A program made the position numbers and the translations under genes. Positions 10,934 to 20,421 of a stretch of 64,000 nucleotides of DNA are shown here, piece after piece. How positions within the stretch are numbered: position 1 is the stretch's first letter; each line of letters starts with the position of its first letter. The notes under the pieces were generated by a model. It ran no database searches, was not told the origin of the DNA, and saw only the letters and a list, made by a program, of their open reading frames with translations. The stretch covers positions 62,001-126,000 of the forward strand of contig NZ_CABGGS010000034.1 in NCBI RefSeq assembly GCF_902158555.1. The letters run 5' to 3'. This DNA is from Klebsiella spallanzanii (GTDB taxonomy: Bacteria; Pseudomonadota; Gammaproteobacteria; Enterobacterales; Enterobacteriaceae).

Positions 10934-11800
10934 ATGGCTTACGGGACTTTCGAAACATTGCGTCAAAAAAATGCCGTGCTGCGGGAGACGGTGAAGCTCA
11001 ACTCCGGTATTCAGCTGGCTGCCTGGTATAACAATCTTGATACCATCACCGTTCAAAGCGACCACCATACGCTGAGCCTGTATATTGCCGATGGTTACGA
11101 AAGCTACCAAAAAACGCCTCATGGTTGGAAAAATGGCGGCGGACCGGATCGTTTTTGCCTGATGCCGAAAGGAGATGAGAGCACCTGGGATATTCGCGGC
11201 GACCTTTCATTCGTGCATCTTTACTGCACGGACGAACATTTGCGCCGGGTCGGTGAGCAAATTTGGGATCGCAGCCCGGCCTCGTTTACCTTGCAGGAAA
11301 AAACCTTCTCCAGCGATGACAAAATTACCGCCGTCTATCGCCAGTTTCTCCTGAATAACGACTGGCAGCAGCAGGCTAATCAGCTCATGCTGAGTTCGGC
11401 CAGCACGCTGCTTCTCACGCACTTGATCCAGAATTACTCTAACGTTCAGTGGCGTTTACCCACCGTGACAGGCGGGCTTGCGCCACACGTCTTACGCAAT
11501 CTGCTGGAATGGATTGAGGAGAATCTGGATCAGCCGTTAACCCTCGCTGATTTGGCTCTGGAAGCGGCACTGAGCGAATATCACTTCGCGCGAATGTTTC
11601 GCCAATCGATGAAGATGGCGCCGCATCAGTACGTGATGCAGCGCCGTATGATCAAAGCGCAGGAGTTGATTTACCATAGCCAACTGCCGTTAACCGACAT
11701 TGCAATGGCCTGCGGTTTTAGTTCCGCCAGCCATTTTAGCAACCGGGTCAAAAGCGCGACCGGTCTGACGCCATCGCAGCTACGCGCGGCGCAGCGTTGA
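10934..11800 (+). CDS. AraC-family transcriptional regulator
   Basis: The C-terminal 100 residues hold two helix-turn-helix motifs (LTLADLALEAALSEYHFARMF and LPLTDIAMACGFSSASHFSNR, the usual AraC pattern). The N-terminal part looks like a ligand-sensing domain without an obvious metal site. The ATG at 10934 gives 288 residues; the frame is open back to a TTG at 10856, so the exact start is uncertain. It probably controls the divergent EamA transporter. Its last 21 bases overlap the end of the convergent ydcO. Confidence 0.82.
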   Translation: MAYGTFETLRQKNAVLRETVKLNSGIQLAAWYNNLDTITVQSDHHTLSLYIADGYESYQKTPHGWKNGGGPDRFCLMPKGDESTWDIRGDLSFVHLYCTDEHLRRVGEQIWDRSPASFTLQEKTFSSDDKITAVYRQFLLNNDWQQQANQLMLSSASTLLLTHLIQNYSNVQWRLPTVTGGLAPHVLRNLLEWIEENLDQPLTLADLALEAALSEYHFARMFRQSMKMAPHQYVMQRRMIKAQELIYHSQLPLTDIAMACGFSSASHFSNRVKSATGLTPSQLRAAQR

Positions 11801-12946
11801 TTGCAGCATATAGCTGATGCCGCCCAGAACCAGTCCCCAAAAAGCCGACCCGATACCCGCCAGCGCCACGCCGCTGGCGGTGACCAGAAACGTCACCACT
11901 GCCGCATCTCGCTCATTCTCATGGCACAACGCCTGACACAAACTACCGCCGATGGTGCCGAGCAGCGCCAGTCCCGCGAGCATCTGGATCCAGGCTATCG
12001 GCAGCGCCGACATCAGGGAGGTAATGGAGCCGCCAAATATTCCAGCCAACAGATAGAAAACGCCCGCCGCCGCCGCTGCGAGCCAGCGCTTTTGCGGGTC
12101 CGGATGGGCTTCCGGGCTTTGGCAAATAGCAGCGGTAATGGCGGCGATACAGATAGAGTAGACGCCAAACGGGGAAAGCAGCAGCGCAAGGCCGCCGGTA
12201 GCGACAACCAGCGATGAAGCAGGCACCTGGTAACCTGAAGCCTGTAGGGTGGCGAAACCGGGGGCGTTTTGCGAAGCCATGGTGACAAGAAAGAAGGGAA
12301 CTCCCACGCTGAGCAGCAGCGCAGGCGAAAATTCCGGAGCGGTCCAGTAAGGGGTGACAAAACTAAAACTGATTTGTGACGTTGTCACGTTACCGTTTAA
12401 CCCGGCAACGACACCTCCCGCCAGCAGAGCGGCTACCACGGCAAACCGTGGAAACCAGGTTTTGCACAGCAACCACGCGGCCAGCATGCTGCCACATAAC
12501 AGCAGATTCCCTTGCAGACTGGCGAAAGCCTGCATGCCAAAGCGCAGCAAAATCCCGGCCAGCATTGCTGCCGCCAGCGAATGGGGAATGATTTTCATCA
12601 ACCGGGCAAACAGGCCGGTGACGCCGCACAGTACGATTAAGGCGTTGGCAAAAATAAAAACGCCAACTGCCTGCGCCAGCGTAACCCCTTGTAGACCGCT
12701 AACTAACAGCGCTGCGCCGGGCGTTGACCAGGCGGTAAGAATCGGGACCTTCCGCCACAAGGTTAGCGCCAGGGTACTGACGCCCATTCCCAAGCCTAAT
12801 GCGGTCATCCAGCCCGCGATTTGTGTGGCATTCGCGCCCGCCACGGCGGCTGCCTGCCAGATGATAGCGGCGGAGCTGGCATAGCCAACCAGCACGGCGA
12901 CAAAACCGGCAAGTAGGGTTGGGAAAGGAAGAGTAAAAGAGCGCAT
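11780..12946 (-). CDS. ydcO: BenE-family benzoate-type transporter YdcO
   Basis: The 388-residue, roughly twelve-helix protein matches E. coli YdcO (391) closely, for example TLLAGFVAVLVGYASSAAI and AAITAAICQSPEAHPD. The BenE family is a proton-coupled aromatic acid carrier group; the substrate of YdcO itself is not established. AAGG eight bases upstream supports the ATG at 12946 over an upstream ATG at 12988. In E. coli ydcO diverges from sutR; here a sugar cassette has come between them. An inverted repeat at 12973-12990 lies just upstream of the start. Confidence 0.92.
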   Translation of the reverse strand: MRSFTLPFPTLLAGFVAVLVGYASSAAIIWQAAAVAGANATQIAGWMTALGLGMGVSTLALTLWRKVPILTAWSTPGAALLVSGLQGVTLAQAVGVFIFANALIVLCGVTGLFARLMKIIPHSLAAAMLAGILLRFGMQAFASLQGNLLLCGSMLAAWLLCKTWFPRFAVVAALLAGGVVAGLNGNVTTSQISFSFVTPYWTAPEFSPALLLSVGVPFFLVTMASQNAPGFATLQASGYQVPASSLVVATGGLALLLSPFGVYSICIAAITAAICQSPEAHPDPQKRWLAAAAAGVFYLLAGIFGGSITSLMSALPIAWIQMLAGLALLGTIGGSLCQALCHENERDAAVVTFLVTASGVALAGIGSAFWGLVLGGISYMLQSTLRRA

Positions 12947-12972
12947 GGGACTACCTTGTGCGTTATAACGGT

Positions 12973-12990
12973 CGATGTAATTTAACATCG
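12973..12990. promoter_or_regulatory. Inverted repeat upstream of ydcO, possible operator
   Basis: CGATGT-AATTTA-ACATCG is a perfect 6-bp inverted repeat with an AT-only centre, 27-44 bases upstream of the ydcO start and inside the ydcO/beta-galactosidase divergent region. The binding protein is unknown; SutR, ydcO's partner in E. coli, is a guess. Confidence 0.45.
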
Positions 12991-13158
12991 TATGCTATAG
13001 CGCACAACTGGCTTGCCTGGCGCTCCCGGATGGTCATAAAAATGTGATCGTCATCGCCTCCCGATTGCGATAGCAGATTACTCTATGTTGCTAGCAGCTA
13101 ATTTCATCCGTACTGCAATTTTCTGCGTTATGTTTCCGGTAACACAGAGGAGCGTTAA

Positions 13159-15198
13159 ATGGATAAGATTTGGTACGGTGCGGCTTATTATCGTGAATAT
13201 TTACCGATGGAACGTTTGCAGAAAGATATTGCCTTAATGAAAGAGGCGGGTATTAACTATGTCCGTATTGCAGAAAGTACATGGAGTACATTTGAGCCCC
13301 AGGAAGGAGATTTTAACTTTAACTCAGTATTCACGGTACTCGACGCGATGCATGCTAATAATATCGCGGTTATTATTGGCACTCCGACTTATGCGATCCC
13401 CGCATGGCTGGCAAAAAAACACCCTGAAGTTATGGCAACGACCAGTCAGGGGAAAAATATATATGGTCACCGACAAAAAATGGATATTACGCATCCGGCA
13501 TTTTTGTGGTATGCCGAACGTATCATTCGCCAACTATTAAAGGCGACGGCCAATCATCCTGCGGTAATAGGCTTTCAAATTGATAATGAAACAAAATACT
13601 ATGATACCTGTTCTGATAATGTGCAGATGGAGTTTATAAAATATCTTAAGAAACGCTTCAATAATAACCTCGATGCGATGAATGCCGCTTTTGGTCTGGA
13701 TTACTGGAGTAACCGTATTGATGCCTGGGAAGATTTTCCGCCAATTACTGGGACGATTAACGCCAGTCTGGGCTGCGCGTTTAAAACATTTCAGCGTTCG
13801 CTGGTGACGCGATTTTTAGGTTGGCAGGCCGCCTTGGTTAAGGAATATAAAACCGACGCGCAGTTTATTACGCATAACTTCGATTTTGACTGGCGCAACT
13901 GGTCATATGGTATACGCGCTGAAGTTGATCATTTTAAAACATCGTCAGTGTTGGATGTGACCGGGGTTGATGTTTATCATCCCGGCCAGTTTAAATTAAC
14001 CGGCGCAGAGATTGCATTTGCCGGTGATGTTGCGCGGACAACAAAAGACGATCGCTATATGGTACTGGAGACTCAGGCCCAGGCCTTTAAGGACTGGACG
14101 CCGTTTCCTGGCCAGTTACGCTTACAGGCATGGAGCCATATTGCCAGCGGGGCGAATCTGATTGGGTACTGGCACTGGCACTCGCTGCATAACGCTTATG
14201 AAACCTACTGGAAAGGGATACTGAGCCACGACCTGCAACCCAATCCTGTTTATCAGGAGGTGTGTCAGACGGGTCATGAGTTACGTACTTATGCCCCTGA
14301 AGTAATGTGCTATTCCCGGAAAAGCCGTATCGCCCTGGTGGTGAGCAATGAGTGTCTGACCGCGATTGACTGGCATCCGTGGCGTGGGCATCAGTTCAGT
14401 CGTGACCCGCTTCATCAATATAATGATATTTTCCGCCTCTATTATGACGTGTTGTACAGAATGAATATTGAAGTGGATATTTTGGCCGTAGACGATCCGC
14501 GAATTTTCCGCTACGAAATGCTGATTTTCCCTTTGCTTTACACCGTCAGTGATGAACGCCTCAAGGAAATCAATGAATATGTTGAAAAGGGCGGTCATGC
14601 CATATTTTCCTTCAAATCTGGATTTGCCGATGAAAACATGAAGGTTCGAACCTGCGCACAACCGGGTATCATCTCTTCTACGGTCGGGGCCAGCTATCAA
14701 CTATTCGTTGAGCCGGAGCGCGTAGCGCTGGAGTCGGATTATTTAGAACTGACGGAGCTTGATACCACAGTTAATGACTGGATGGAGTTGCTGGTTCCGG
14801 AAACCAATGCAACCGTGCTGGCTCGATATCAGCATCCTTATTGGGGGGAATATGCGGCAGTGACTTTTCATCGATGTCAACAGGGTAGCGCAACCTATAT
14901 TGGTTGCCATTTATCCTCACAGGTTTTAGGTGAAATATATCGTTATGTGCTAACTGAGAATACACTTGTCGAATCTTTCGCAATGCAAAATGTTTTTCCG
15001 ATCGTTCTTCGCCGTGGATTTGATGATCGTGAAAATGAACTGATATATATCTTCAATTACAGTTGCGAACCACAGGTCTTTAAATTTGATTATCCACAGG
15101 GGCGTCTGATTTTTTCTAACAAGACCATTTATGCCGGCGATGAGGTCTGTCTGCAGGATTGGGATGTGCAAATAATTACACTGGAGAAACTACAATGA
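13159..15198 (+). CDS. GH42 beta-galactosidase
   Basis: The 679-residue product is a family GH42 glycoside hydrolase. The TIM-barrel domain carries the acid/base Glu144 (QIDNE) and the nucleophile Glu304 (MVLETQ), followed by the trimerisation and C-terminal domains. No signal peptide is present, so it acts in the cytoplasm on beta-galactosides or galacto-oligosaccharides imported by the next gene. GAGGAG precedes the ATG by about seven bases. The stop overlaps the symporter start by four bases. The gene is AT-richer than its neighbours, which suggests horizontal acquisition. Confidence 0.92.
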   Translation: MDKIWYGAAYYREYLPMERLQKDIALMKEAGINYVRIAESTWSTFEPQEGDFNFNSVFTVLDAMHANNIAVIIGTPTYAIPAWLAKKHPEVMATTSQGKNIYGHRQKMDITHPAFLWYAERIIRQLLKATANHPAVIGFQIDNETKYYDTCSDNVQMEFIKYLKKRFNNNLDAMNAAFGLDYWSNRIDAWEDFPPITGTINASLGCAFKTFQRSLVTRFLGWQAALVKEYKTDAQFITHNFDFDWRNWSYGIRAEVDHFKTSSVLDVTGVDVYHPGQFKLTGAEIAFAGDVARTTKDDRYMVLETQAQAFKDWTPFPGQLRLQAWSHIASGANLIGYWHWHSLHNAYETYWKGILSHDLQPNPVYQEVCQTGHELRTYAPEVMCYSRKSRIALVVSNECLTAIDWHPWRGHQFSRDPLHQYNDIFRLYYDVLYRMNIEVDILAVDDPRIFRYEMLIFPLLYTVSDERLKEINEYVEKGGHAIFSFKSGFADENMKVRTCAQPGIISSTVGASYQLFVEPERVALESDYLELTELDTTVNDWMELLVPETNATVLARYQHPYWGEYAAVTFHRCQQGSATYIGCHLSSQVLGEIYRYVLTENTLVESFAMQNVFPIVLRRGFDDRENELIYIFNYSCEPQVFKFDYPQGRLIFSNKTIYAGDEVCLQDWDVQIITLEKLQ

Positions 15199-16574
15199 GT
15201 TCGGTACTGATAGCAGATGCAAATTCAGAAAGCGATCAGCCGGGATTTCGGGAGCGTCTGGCATTTGGTCTCGGAGATTACGGCACTAATCTTACCTATA
15301 CGATGATGGTGACGTTTCTCGCCTGGTTTTACACTGATATTGTGGGTATTTCTGCAGCACTGATCGGCTCGCTTATGTTTTTTGCCCGTGTGGTTGATGG
15401 CGTTATCTGCGTATTTGTCGGTATTCGAATCGATAAAACGGATACCCGACTGGGGAAAGCCCGGCCTTGGGTTCTGTGGACCGCGGTGCCTTTTGGTTTA
15501 TCCGCATTTTTAATGTCGACGGTACCCGGTATCGGTAATAACGGTAAAATTATCTACGTCTGCGTGACCTACTTATTAGCCAATATTTTCTTTACTGCTA
15601 ATAATATTGCCTACGGTTCATTGCTCGCGTTGATTACCCGTGATACATGGCAGCGCGGAGTGCTCAGCGTATTCCGTAAAGGCTTGTCCACCTGTGGCTC
15701 GTTAACCGTTGGGGTATTTACCTTACCGATGGTGGCTGCCTTTGGTAACAGCCATACCGCCTGGGTCATTGTATTTGCCATTTTTGGTTTCTTTACCGCG
15801 TTGTGCCTTCTGCTTACTGGTGCCTGGACGCGCGAGCGCATTAAACCGGTTAATAAGGAAAACCGCAACAACATACGGGCACGTGAGGTGATACGTTCGA
15901 TTATCGGCAACCGTTACTGGCTTATGATTTTCTTTTATCTGCTGATTACGTTTACCAGCCTGACGGCGTTATCGACGGTAAGCGTCTATTACTCACGTTA
16001 TATTCTGCAAGATATCTCGTTAATGTCATGGATCAGTTTGGCGCAATACACGCCGGGATTGATTACGCTGCTGGTTATTCCCTGGCTCATTAGGCGTTTG
16101 GGGAAACGTAATCTGGCCCTGCTGGGCCTGACGGTGTGCAGCGTTGCTTATTTACTGCCGCTTTTAGACAGAACTAACTCCTTGTATATCATTCTGGCGA
16201 CAGCGGTGCGTAGCGTAGGGTTTTGCGGGATTGGCGCGACCATGTTCGCCTTTCTCGCGGACACCATCGATTACGGAGAATGGAAAACAGGCCTGCGCAT
16301 TGAGGGGATCTTATTTAGCGCCGGTACGTTAGGCCAGACTCTGGGAATGGGACTGGGGAGCGCCAGCGTCGGTTGGATGCTCGGCGCTGCGGGCTTCGTG
16401 AGCGGTGGTAATGCGGTTCAGTCTCCGCAGGTTATCACAATGATTGAGTTCCTGTTTATCGTGTTTCCCTTCGCCCTGGCGCTGATCAATATGGTGATTA
16501 TGTATTTTTACCGGCTGGATAAGCTCTACGAGAAGGTCTCAGACGATCTTTCGCATGGGAAATTTGCGCAATAA
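15195..16574 (+). CDS. GPH-family sugar:cation symporter (MelB/LacS type)
   Basis: This 459-residue membrane protein has the features of glycoside-pentoside-hexuronide:cation symporters: an N-terminal FGLGDYGTNLTYTM segment, a D-x-x-x-G-R-like loop (DTRLGKARPW) and about twelve helices. It probably imports the beta-galactoside hydrolysed by the preceding GH42 enzyme. The ATG at 15195 overlaps the upstream stop (ATGA), showing translational coupling. A hairpin follows the stop. Confidence 0.9.
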   Translation: MSSVLIADANSESDQPGFRERLAFGLGDYGTNLTYTMMVTFLAWFYTDIVGISAALIGSLMFFARVVDGVICVFVGIRIDKTDTRLGKARPWVLWTAVPFGLSAFLMSTVPGIGNNGKIIYVCVTYLLANIFFTANNIAYGSLLALITRDTWQRGVLSVFRKGLSTCGSLTVGVFTLPMVAAFGNSHTAWVIVFAIFGFFTALCLLLTGAWTRERIKPVNKENRNNIRAREVIRSIIGNRYWLMIFFYLLITFTSLTALSTVSVYYSRYILQDISLMSWISLAQYTPGLITLLVIPWLIRRLGKRNLALLGLTVCSVAYLLPLLDRTNSLYIILATAVRSVGFCGIGATMFAFLADTIDYGEWKTGLRIEGILFSAGTLGQTLGMGLGSASVGWMLGAAGFVSGGNAVQSPQVITMIEFLFIVFPFALALINMVIMYFYRLDKLYEKVSDDLSHGKFAQ

Positions 16575-16579
16575 TCGTT

Positions 16580-16610
16580 ATGGCGCAATCTGCGGGTTGC
16601 GCCATTTCTT
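16580..16610 (+). terminator. Terminator-like hairpin after symporter
   Basis: ATGGCGCAA pairs with TTGCGCCAT and is followed by TTCTT. It lies between the symporter and the AraC-family gene, so the regulator may be only partly cotranscribed. Confidence 0.65.
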
Positions 16611-16622
16611 AATCCAGGCACA

Positions 16623-17543
16623 ATGGGCGAAATGAGTCAGACAGCAATGTGGTTACCGACGATGAATACGAATTCAGTGGATGATGATTTAGTTATCTAC
16701 TCACCGCTGATGCGCAGTTTTACTTTTAATGCCTGGCTGGTTGCTGGCTATACTCCGATTATTCAGGGAAATAAGCTGGATAAGTTCATCGTTCGTGAAC
16801 AGGGAATGAAAGGGTATGTCATAAATATTACTCTTCGTGGCGAAGGGATAATTCATCGCAACAATGATACTTTTATTTGCCATCCCAACGACGTGTTGCT
16901 ATTTCCACCCGGCTGCCCTCATCATTACGGGCGTCAGGCGAAAAGCGATTGCTGGGAACATCTGTGGATCTATTTTATGCCGCGCCCATACTGGATTGAT
17001 TGGCTTAAATGGGACCATTTATGGCACCAGGTGGGCATCACGCAAAGTCGTGATGAGGATTTTCTCCATCGGCTAAAGGATGATTTCAAAGAGGTCATTC
17101 GCCTCTATTCATCTGTCGATCGGTTGGATTCAATTTTAGCCATGAATTGCCTGGAAAAAATTTTATTAAACTGCTTTAAGCTGCAGCCTGGCAGCAACCG
17201 CGCTTCGGTTGACCCGCGTATTAATGCAATCTGCCAGTATGTCGATGAAAATCTGGCGGAAAAAATAACCATTAATACCCTGGCGGCAAGAGCGTTTCTT
17301 TCTCCATCCCGGCTGGCGCATCTGTTTCGTCAGGAGACCGGAATGACCATTTTTGCCTGGAGGGAAAAACAGCGCATGAATCGTGCGTCTCTGCTGCTAC
17401 AACACGCTCAGTTGACGATTGCGCAAATTGCACAGCTGGTCGGGTATGATGATGCGCTCTATTTTTCACGCTTATTTCACCAGCAGTTTGGCGTCGGGCC
17501 GCGCGAATATCGCAAACGCTTTTCACAGCTAAACGCCCTGTAG
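16623..17543 (+). CDS. AraC-family regulator of the beta-galactoside cassette
   Basis: The 306-residue protein has an AraC-binding cupin (FICHPNDVLLFPPGCPHHYGR) and two C-terminal helix-turn-helix motifs (ITINTLAARAFLSPSRLAHLF and LTIAQIAQLVGYDDALYFSRLF), typical of activators of sugar operons such as MelR or LacR types. It follows the GH42 and symporter genes on the same strand and most likely activates them. AGG lies six bases before the ATG; a second ATG at 16632 is possible. Confidence 0.87.
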   Translation: MGEMSQTAMWLPTMNTNSVDDDLVIYSPLMRSFTFNAWLVAGYTPIIQGNKLDKFIVREQGMKGYVINITLRGEGIIHRNNDTFICHPNDVLLFPPGCPHHYGRQAKSDCWEHLWIYFMPRPYWIDWLKWDHLWHQVGITQSRDEDFLHRLKDDFKEVIRLYSSVDRLDSILAMNCLEKILLNCFKLQPGSNRASVDPRINAICQYVDENLAEKITINTLAARAFLSPSRLAHLFRQETGMTIFAWREKQRMNRASLLLQHAQLTIAQIAQLVGYDDALYFSRLFHQQFGVGPREYRKRFSQLNAL

Positions 17544-17592
17544 AATCAGGTGAATGTGCGTATAATTCCCTCAGATATTATTGGGAGGTTGA

Positions 17593-18129
17593 ATGAATAT
17601 TGCGCAACACCTGTCGGCAACGTTAAAAACGCTGCGCCAGCAGCGCGGCTGGAGCCTGTCGCGACTGGCGGAAGAAACCGGCGTTTCGAAGGCGATGCTG
17701 GGCCAGATTGAACGTAATGAATCCAGCCCAACGGTGGCGACGTTATGGAAAATTGCCACCGGGCTTAATGTGCCGTTTTCCGCCTTTATCGTTGCCGATG
17801 AGGCTGCTGAACCGGCAGCCTTTGATCCGCAGCAGCAGGCGATGGTGGTAACGCCGATATTCCCCTGGGACCCGGTGCTACGTTTCGATCACTTCTCCAT
17901 CACCCTGGCCCCCGGCGCGCTGAGTGAGTCAACGCCCCATGAACAAGGGGTTATCGAACATGTGGTGGTGATTAGCGGCGTGCTGGATCTTTGCCTGCAG
18001 GGCGAGTGGCGCTCTCTTCAGCCTGGAGAAGGGCGACGTTTCGCTGGTGATTTAGCTCACGCTTATCGCAACAGCGGCGTGCAGACCGCTCATTTCCATT
18101 CGCTGATCCATTACCCGAAAGAAAAATAA
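17593..18129 (+). CDS. sutR: SutR, XRE-cupin regulator of sulfur use
   Basis: The 178 residues match E. coli SutR (YdcN) in length and sequence. An XRE helix-turn-helix (SLSRLAEETGVSKAMLGQIE, about residues 22-41) is followed by a C-terminal cupin (STPHEQGVIEHVVVISG). In E. coli SutR controls genes linked to sulfur utilisation. GGGAGG lies seven bases before the ATG, and TATAAT at 17561-17566 is a plausible -10 box. A paralogous XRE-cupin gene lies at 37899. Confidence 0.92.
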   Translation: MNIAQHLSATLKTLRQQRGWSLSRLAEETGVSKAMLGQIERNESSPTVATLWKIATGLNVPFSAFIVADEAAEPAAFDPQQQAMVVTPIFPWDPVLRFDHFSITLAPGALSESTPHEQGVIEHVVVISGVLDLCLQGEWRSLQPGEGRRFAGDLAHAYRNSGVQTAHFHSLIHYPKEK

Positions 18130-18360
18130 AAAAGCCGCGAGAAAACTCACGGCCAGGCAAATGACTGAGACAGCAAATCACAACGTGACGAGGAAAATCC
18201 GGAATACGTGACAACTGTATCCTCCGGTGCTTTTTCTGGGAAATACCTTTTCCTTCAATGCTTTGCTGAAAAACGAAAATTCCCCCTGCGGCGGCGGCGG
18301 AAAATGTTTTAGTCTGCGCGTAGTTCTGACTACAATAGCCGCCATTTCGACCCCCCTATA

Positions 18361-20343
18361 ATGGATAACGACGAGCGTATGCGCCTGCAAAACCATCATC
18401 TTGAACTACTGAGTCCTGCCCGCGATGCCGGGATCGCCCGTGAAGCGATTTTACACGGTGCCGACGCGGTCTATATTGGCGGGCCGGGCTTCGGCGCACG
18501 CCACAATGCCAGCAACAGCCTGAGCGATATCGCCAGCCTGGTGCCGTTTGCCCATCGCTATGGTGCAAAAGTGTTTGTGACCCTGAATACCATTCTTCAT
18601 GATGATGAGCTGGAACCAGCGCAGCGTTTGATTACCGACCTGTATGAAACCGGCGTGGACGCGCTGATAGTCCAGGACATGGGGGTGATGGAGCTGGATA
18701 TCCCGCCGATCGAGCTACACGCCAGTACCCAATGCGATATCCGCAGCGTCGAGAAAGCAAAATTTCTCTCTGATGTTGGTTTCAGCCAAATCGTACTTGC
18801 TCGCGAGCTGAACCTTCAGCAGATCAAAACGATTTACGATAACACCGATGCGACCATTGAATTCTTTATTCACGGCGCGCTGTGCGTGGCTTATTCCGGC
18901 CAGTGCAATATCTCCCATGCTCAGACCGGCCGCAGTGCTAACCGAGGCGACTGCTCGCAGGCCTGCCGCCTGCCTTATACCCTGAAAGACGATCAGGGCC
19001 GCGTCGTGGCCTATGAAAAGCATCTGTTGTCGATGAAAGATAACGACCAGACCGCCAACCTGGCCGCGCTGATTGATGCCGGGGTGCGCTCCTTCAAGAT
19101 TGAAGGTCGTTACAAAGATATGAGCTACGTGAAGAACATCACCGCGCATTATCGCCAGATGCTCGACGCAATTATCGAAGATCGCGGCGATCTGGCCCGC
19201 TCATCGTTGGGCCGCACGGAGCACTTCTTTGTTCCGTCAACGGATAAAACCTTCCATCGCGGTAGCACCGACTACTTTGTCAATGCGCGCAAAGGCGATA
19301 TTGGCGCCTTTGACTCGCCGAAGTTTATTGGTCTGCCGGTGGGCGAGGTTCTTAAAGTCGGTAAAGATTTTCTTGATGTTGATGTGACTGAAGCGCTGAC
19401 CAACGGCGACGGTCTTAACGTGATGATCAAACGTGAAATCGTCGGCTTTCGCGCCAATACGGTAGAAAAAACCGGCGAAAATCGTTATCGCGTGTGGCCG
19501 AATGAAATGCCTGCCGATTTATATAAAGTGCGTCCGCACCAGCCGCTGAACCGTAACCTCGATCACAACTGGCAGCAGGCGTTGCTGAAAACCTCCAGCG
19601 AGCGTCGAATTGCGGTTGATATCGAACTGAGCGGATGGCAGGAACAATTGGTCTTAACCATGACCAGCGAAGAGGGCGTGAGCGTGACTCATACCCTTGA
19701 CGGCGAATTTGCGGAAGCGACCCAGGCGGAGAAAGCGCTGGCGAACCTGCGCGACGGCGTAGCGAAGCTGGGGCAGACGATTTACTATTCGCGCACTGTG
19801 CAGATTAACCTGCCCGGCGCGCTGTTCGTGCCGAACAGCCTGTTGAACCAGCTGCGTCGTGAAACGGCTGAAATGCTGGATGACGCGCGCCTGAAAGCCG
19901 TGGTGCGCGGCAGCCGCAAGCCGGTTTCCGTCCCGCCGCCGGTCTATCCGGAAACACATCTATCGTTTCTGGCGAACGTCTACAACCACAAAGCCCGCGA
20001 GTTTTATCAGCGTTACGGCGTACAGCTGATCGATGCCGCCTATGAAGCGCACGAAGAGAAGGGCGACGTGCCGGTGATGATCACCAAGCATTGTCTGCGC
20101 TTTGCCTTTAACCTGTGTCCAAAACAGGCAAAAGGATCAATTAAGAGCTGGAAGGCGACGCCGATGCAGCTGATTCACGGCGATGAAGTACTGACCCTGA
20201 AGTTTGATTGCCGTCCGTGCGAAATGCACGTGGTTGGTAAGATAAAAAATCATATCCTGAAAATGCCGCTGCCGGGCAGTATCGTTGCGTCCGTCAGCCC
20301 GGACGATCTGCTGAAAACCCTACCAAAACGCAAGGGCGCCTGA
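18361..20343 (+). CDS. rlhA: 23S rRNA 5-hydroxycytidine C2501 synthase (RlhA)
   Basis: RlhA hydroxylates C2501 of 23S rRNA. The 660-residue product is nearly identical to E. coli RlhA (653) over most of its length and belongs to peptidase family U32 in name only. The cysteine cluster conserved in the family is visible (CVAYSGQCNISH, RGDCSQACRLP, and CLRFAFNLCPKQ near the C terminus). The ATG at 18361 lacks a good ribosome site, and the ATG at 18379 (654 residues) fits the E. coli length better; the choice is open. Confidence 0.95.
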   Translation: MDNDERMRLQNHHLELLSPARDAGIAREAILHGADAVYIGGPGFGARHNASNSLSDIASLVPFAHRYGAKVFVTLNTILHDDELEPAQRLITDLYETGVDALIVQDMGVMELDIPPIELHASTQCDIRSVEKAKFLSDVGFSQIVLARELNLQQIKTIYDNTDATIEFFIHGALCVAYSGQCNISHAQTGRSANRGDCSQACRLPYTLKDDQGRVVAYEKHLLSMKDNDQTANLAALIDAGVRSFKIEGRYKDMSYVKNITAHYRQMLDAIIEDRGDLARSSLGRTEHFFVPSTDKTFHRGSTDYFVNARKGDIGAFDSPKFIGLPVGEVLKVGKDFLDVDVTEALTNGDGLNVMIKREIVGFRANTVEKTGENRYRVWPNEMPADLYKVRPHQPLNRNLDHNWQQALLKTSSERRIAVDIELSGWQEQLVLTMTSEEGVSVTHTLDGEFAEATQAEKALANLRDGVAKLGQTIYYSRTVQINLPGALFVPNSLLNQLRRETAEMLDDARLKAVVRGSRKPVSVPPPVYPETHLSFLANVYNHKAREFYQRYGVQLIDAAYEAHEEKGDVPVMITKHCLRFAFNLCPKQAKGSIKSWKATPMQLIHGDEVLTLKFDCRPCEMHVVGKIKNHILKMPLPGSIVASVSPDDLLKTLPKRKGA

Positions 20344-20383
20344 TAACGGTAAAGCCTTTGTCAGTAGAGCGTGACGGATGGTG

Positions 20384-20413
20384 AAAAAAAGCCCGATAGG
20401 GTTGCTATCGGGC
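20384..20413 (-). terminator. Intrinsic terminator for the repeat-rich protein gene
   Basis: GCCCGATAG pairs with CTATCGGGC, with an A7 run on the left that reads as U7 in the minus transcript. It ends the minus-strand gene at 20422 and may act on rlhA too. Confidence 0.85.
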
Positions 20414-20421
20414 AGGAAAAC

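Noticed and set aside
13043-13060. Possible CRP site upstream of the beta-galactosidase (TGTGA half-site)
   Set aside because: The second half-site matches only 2 of 5 bases.
18130-18360. Possible small RNA between sutR and rlhA
   Set aside because: Only a weak hairpin (18134-18152) and no clear promoter-terminator pair; treated as intergenic.
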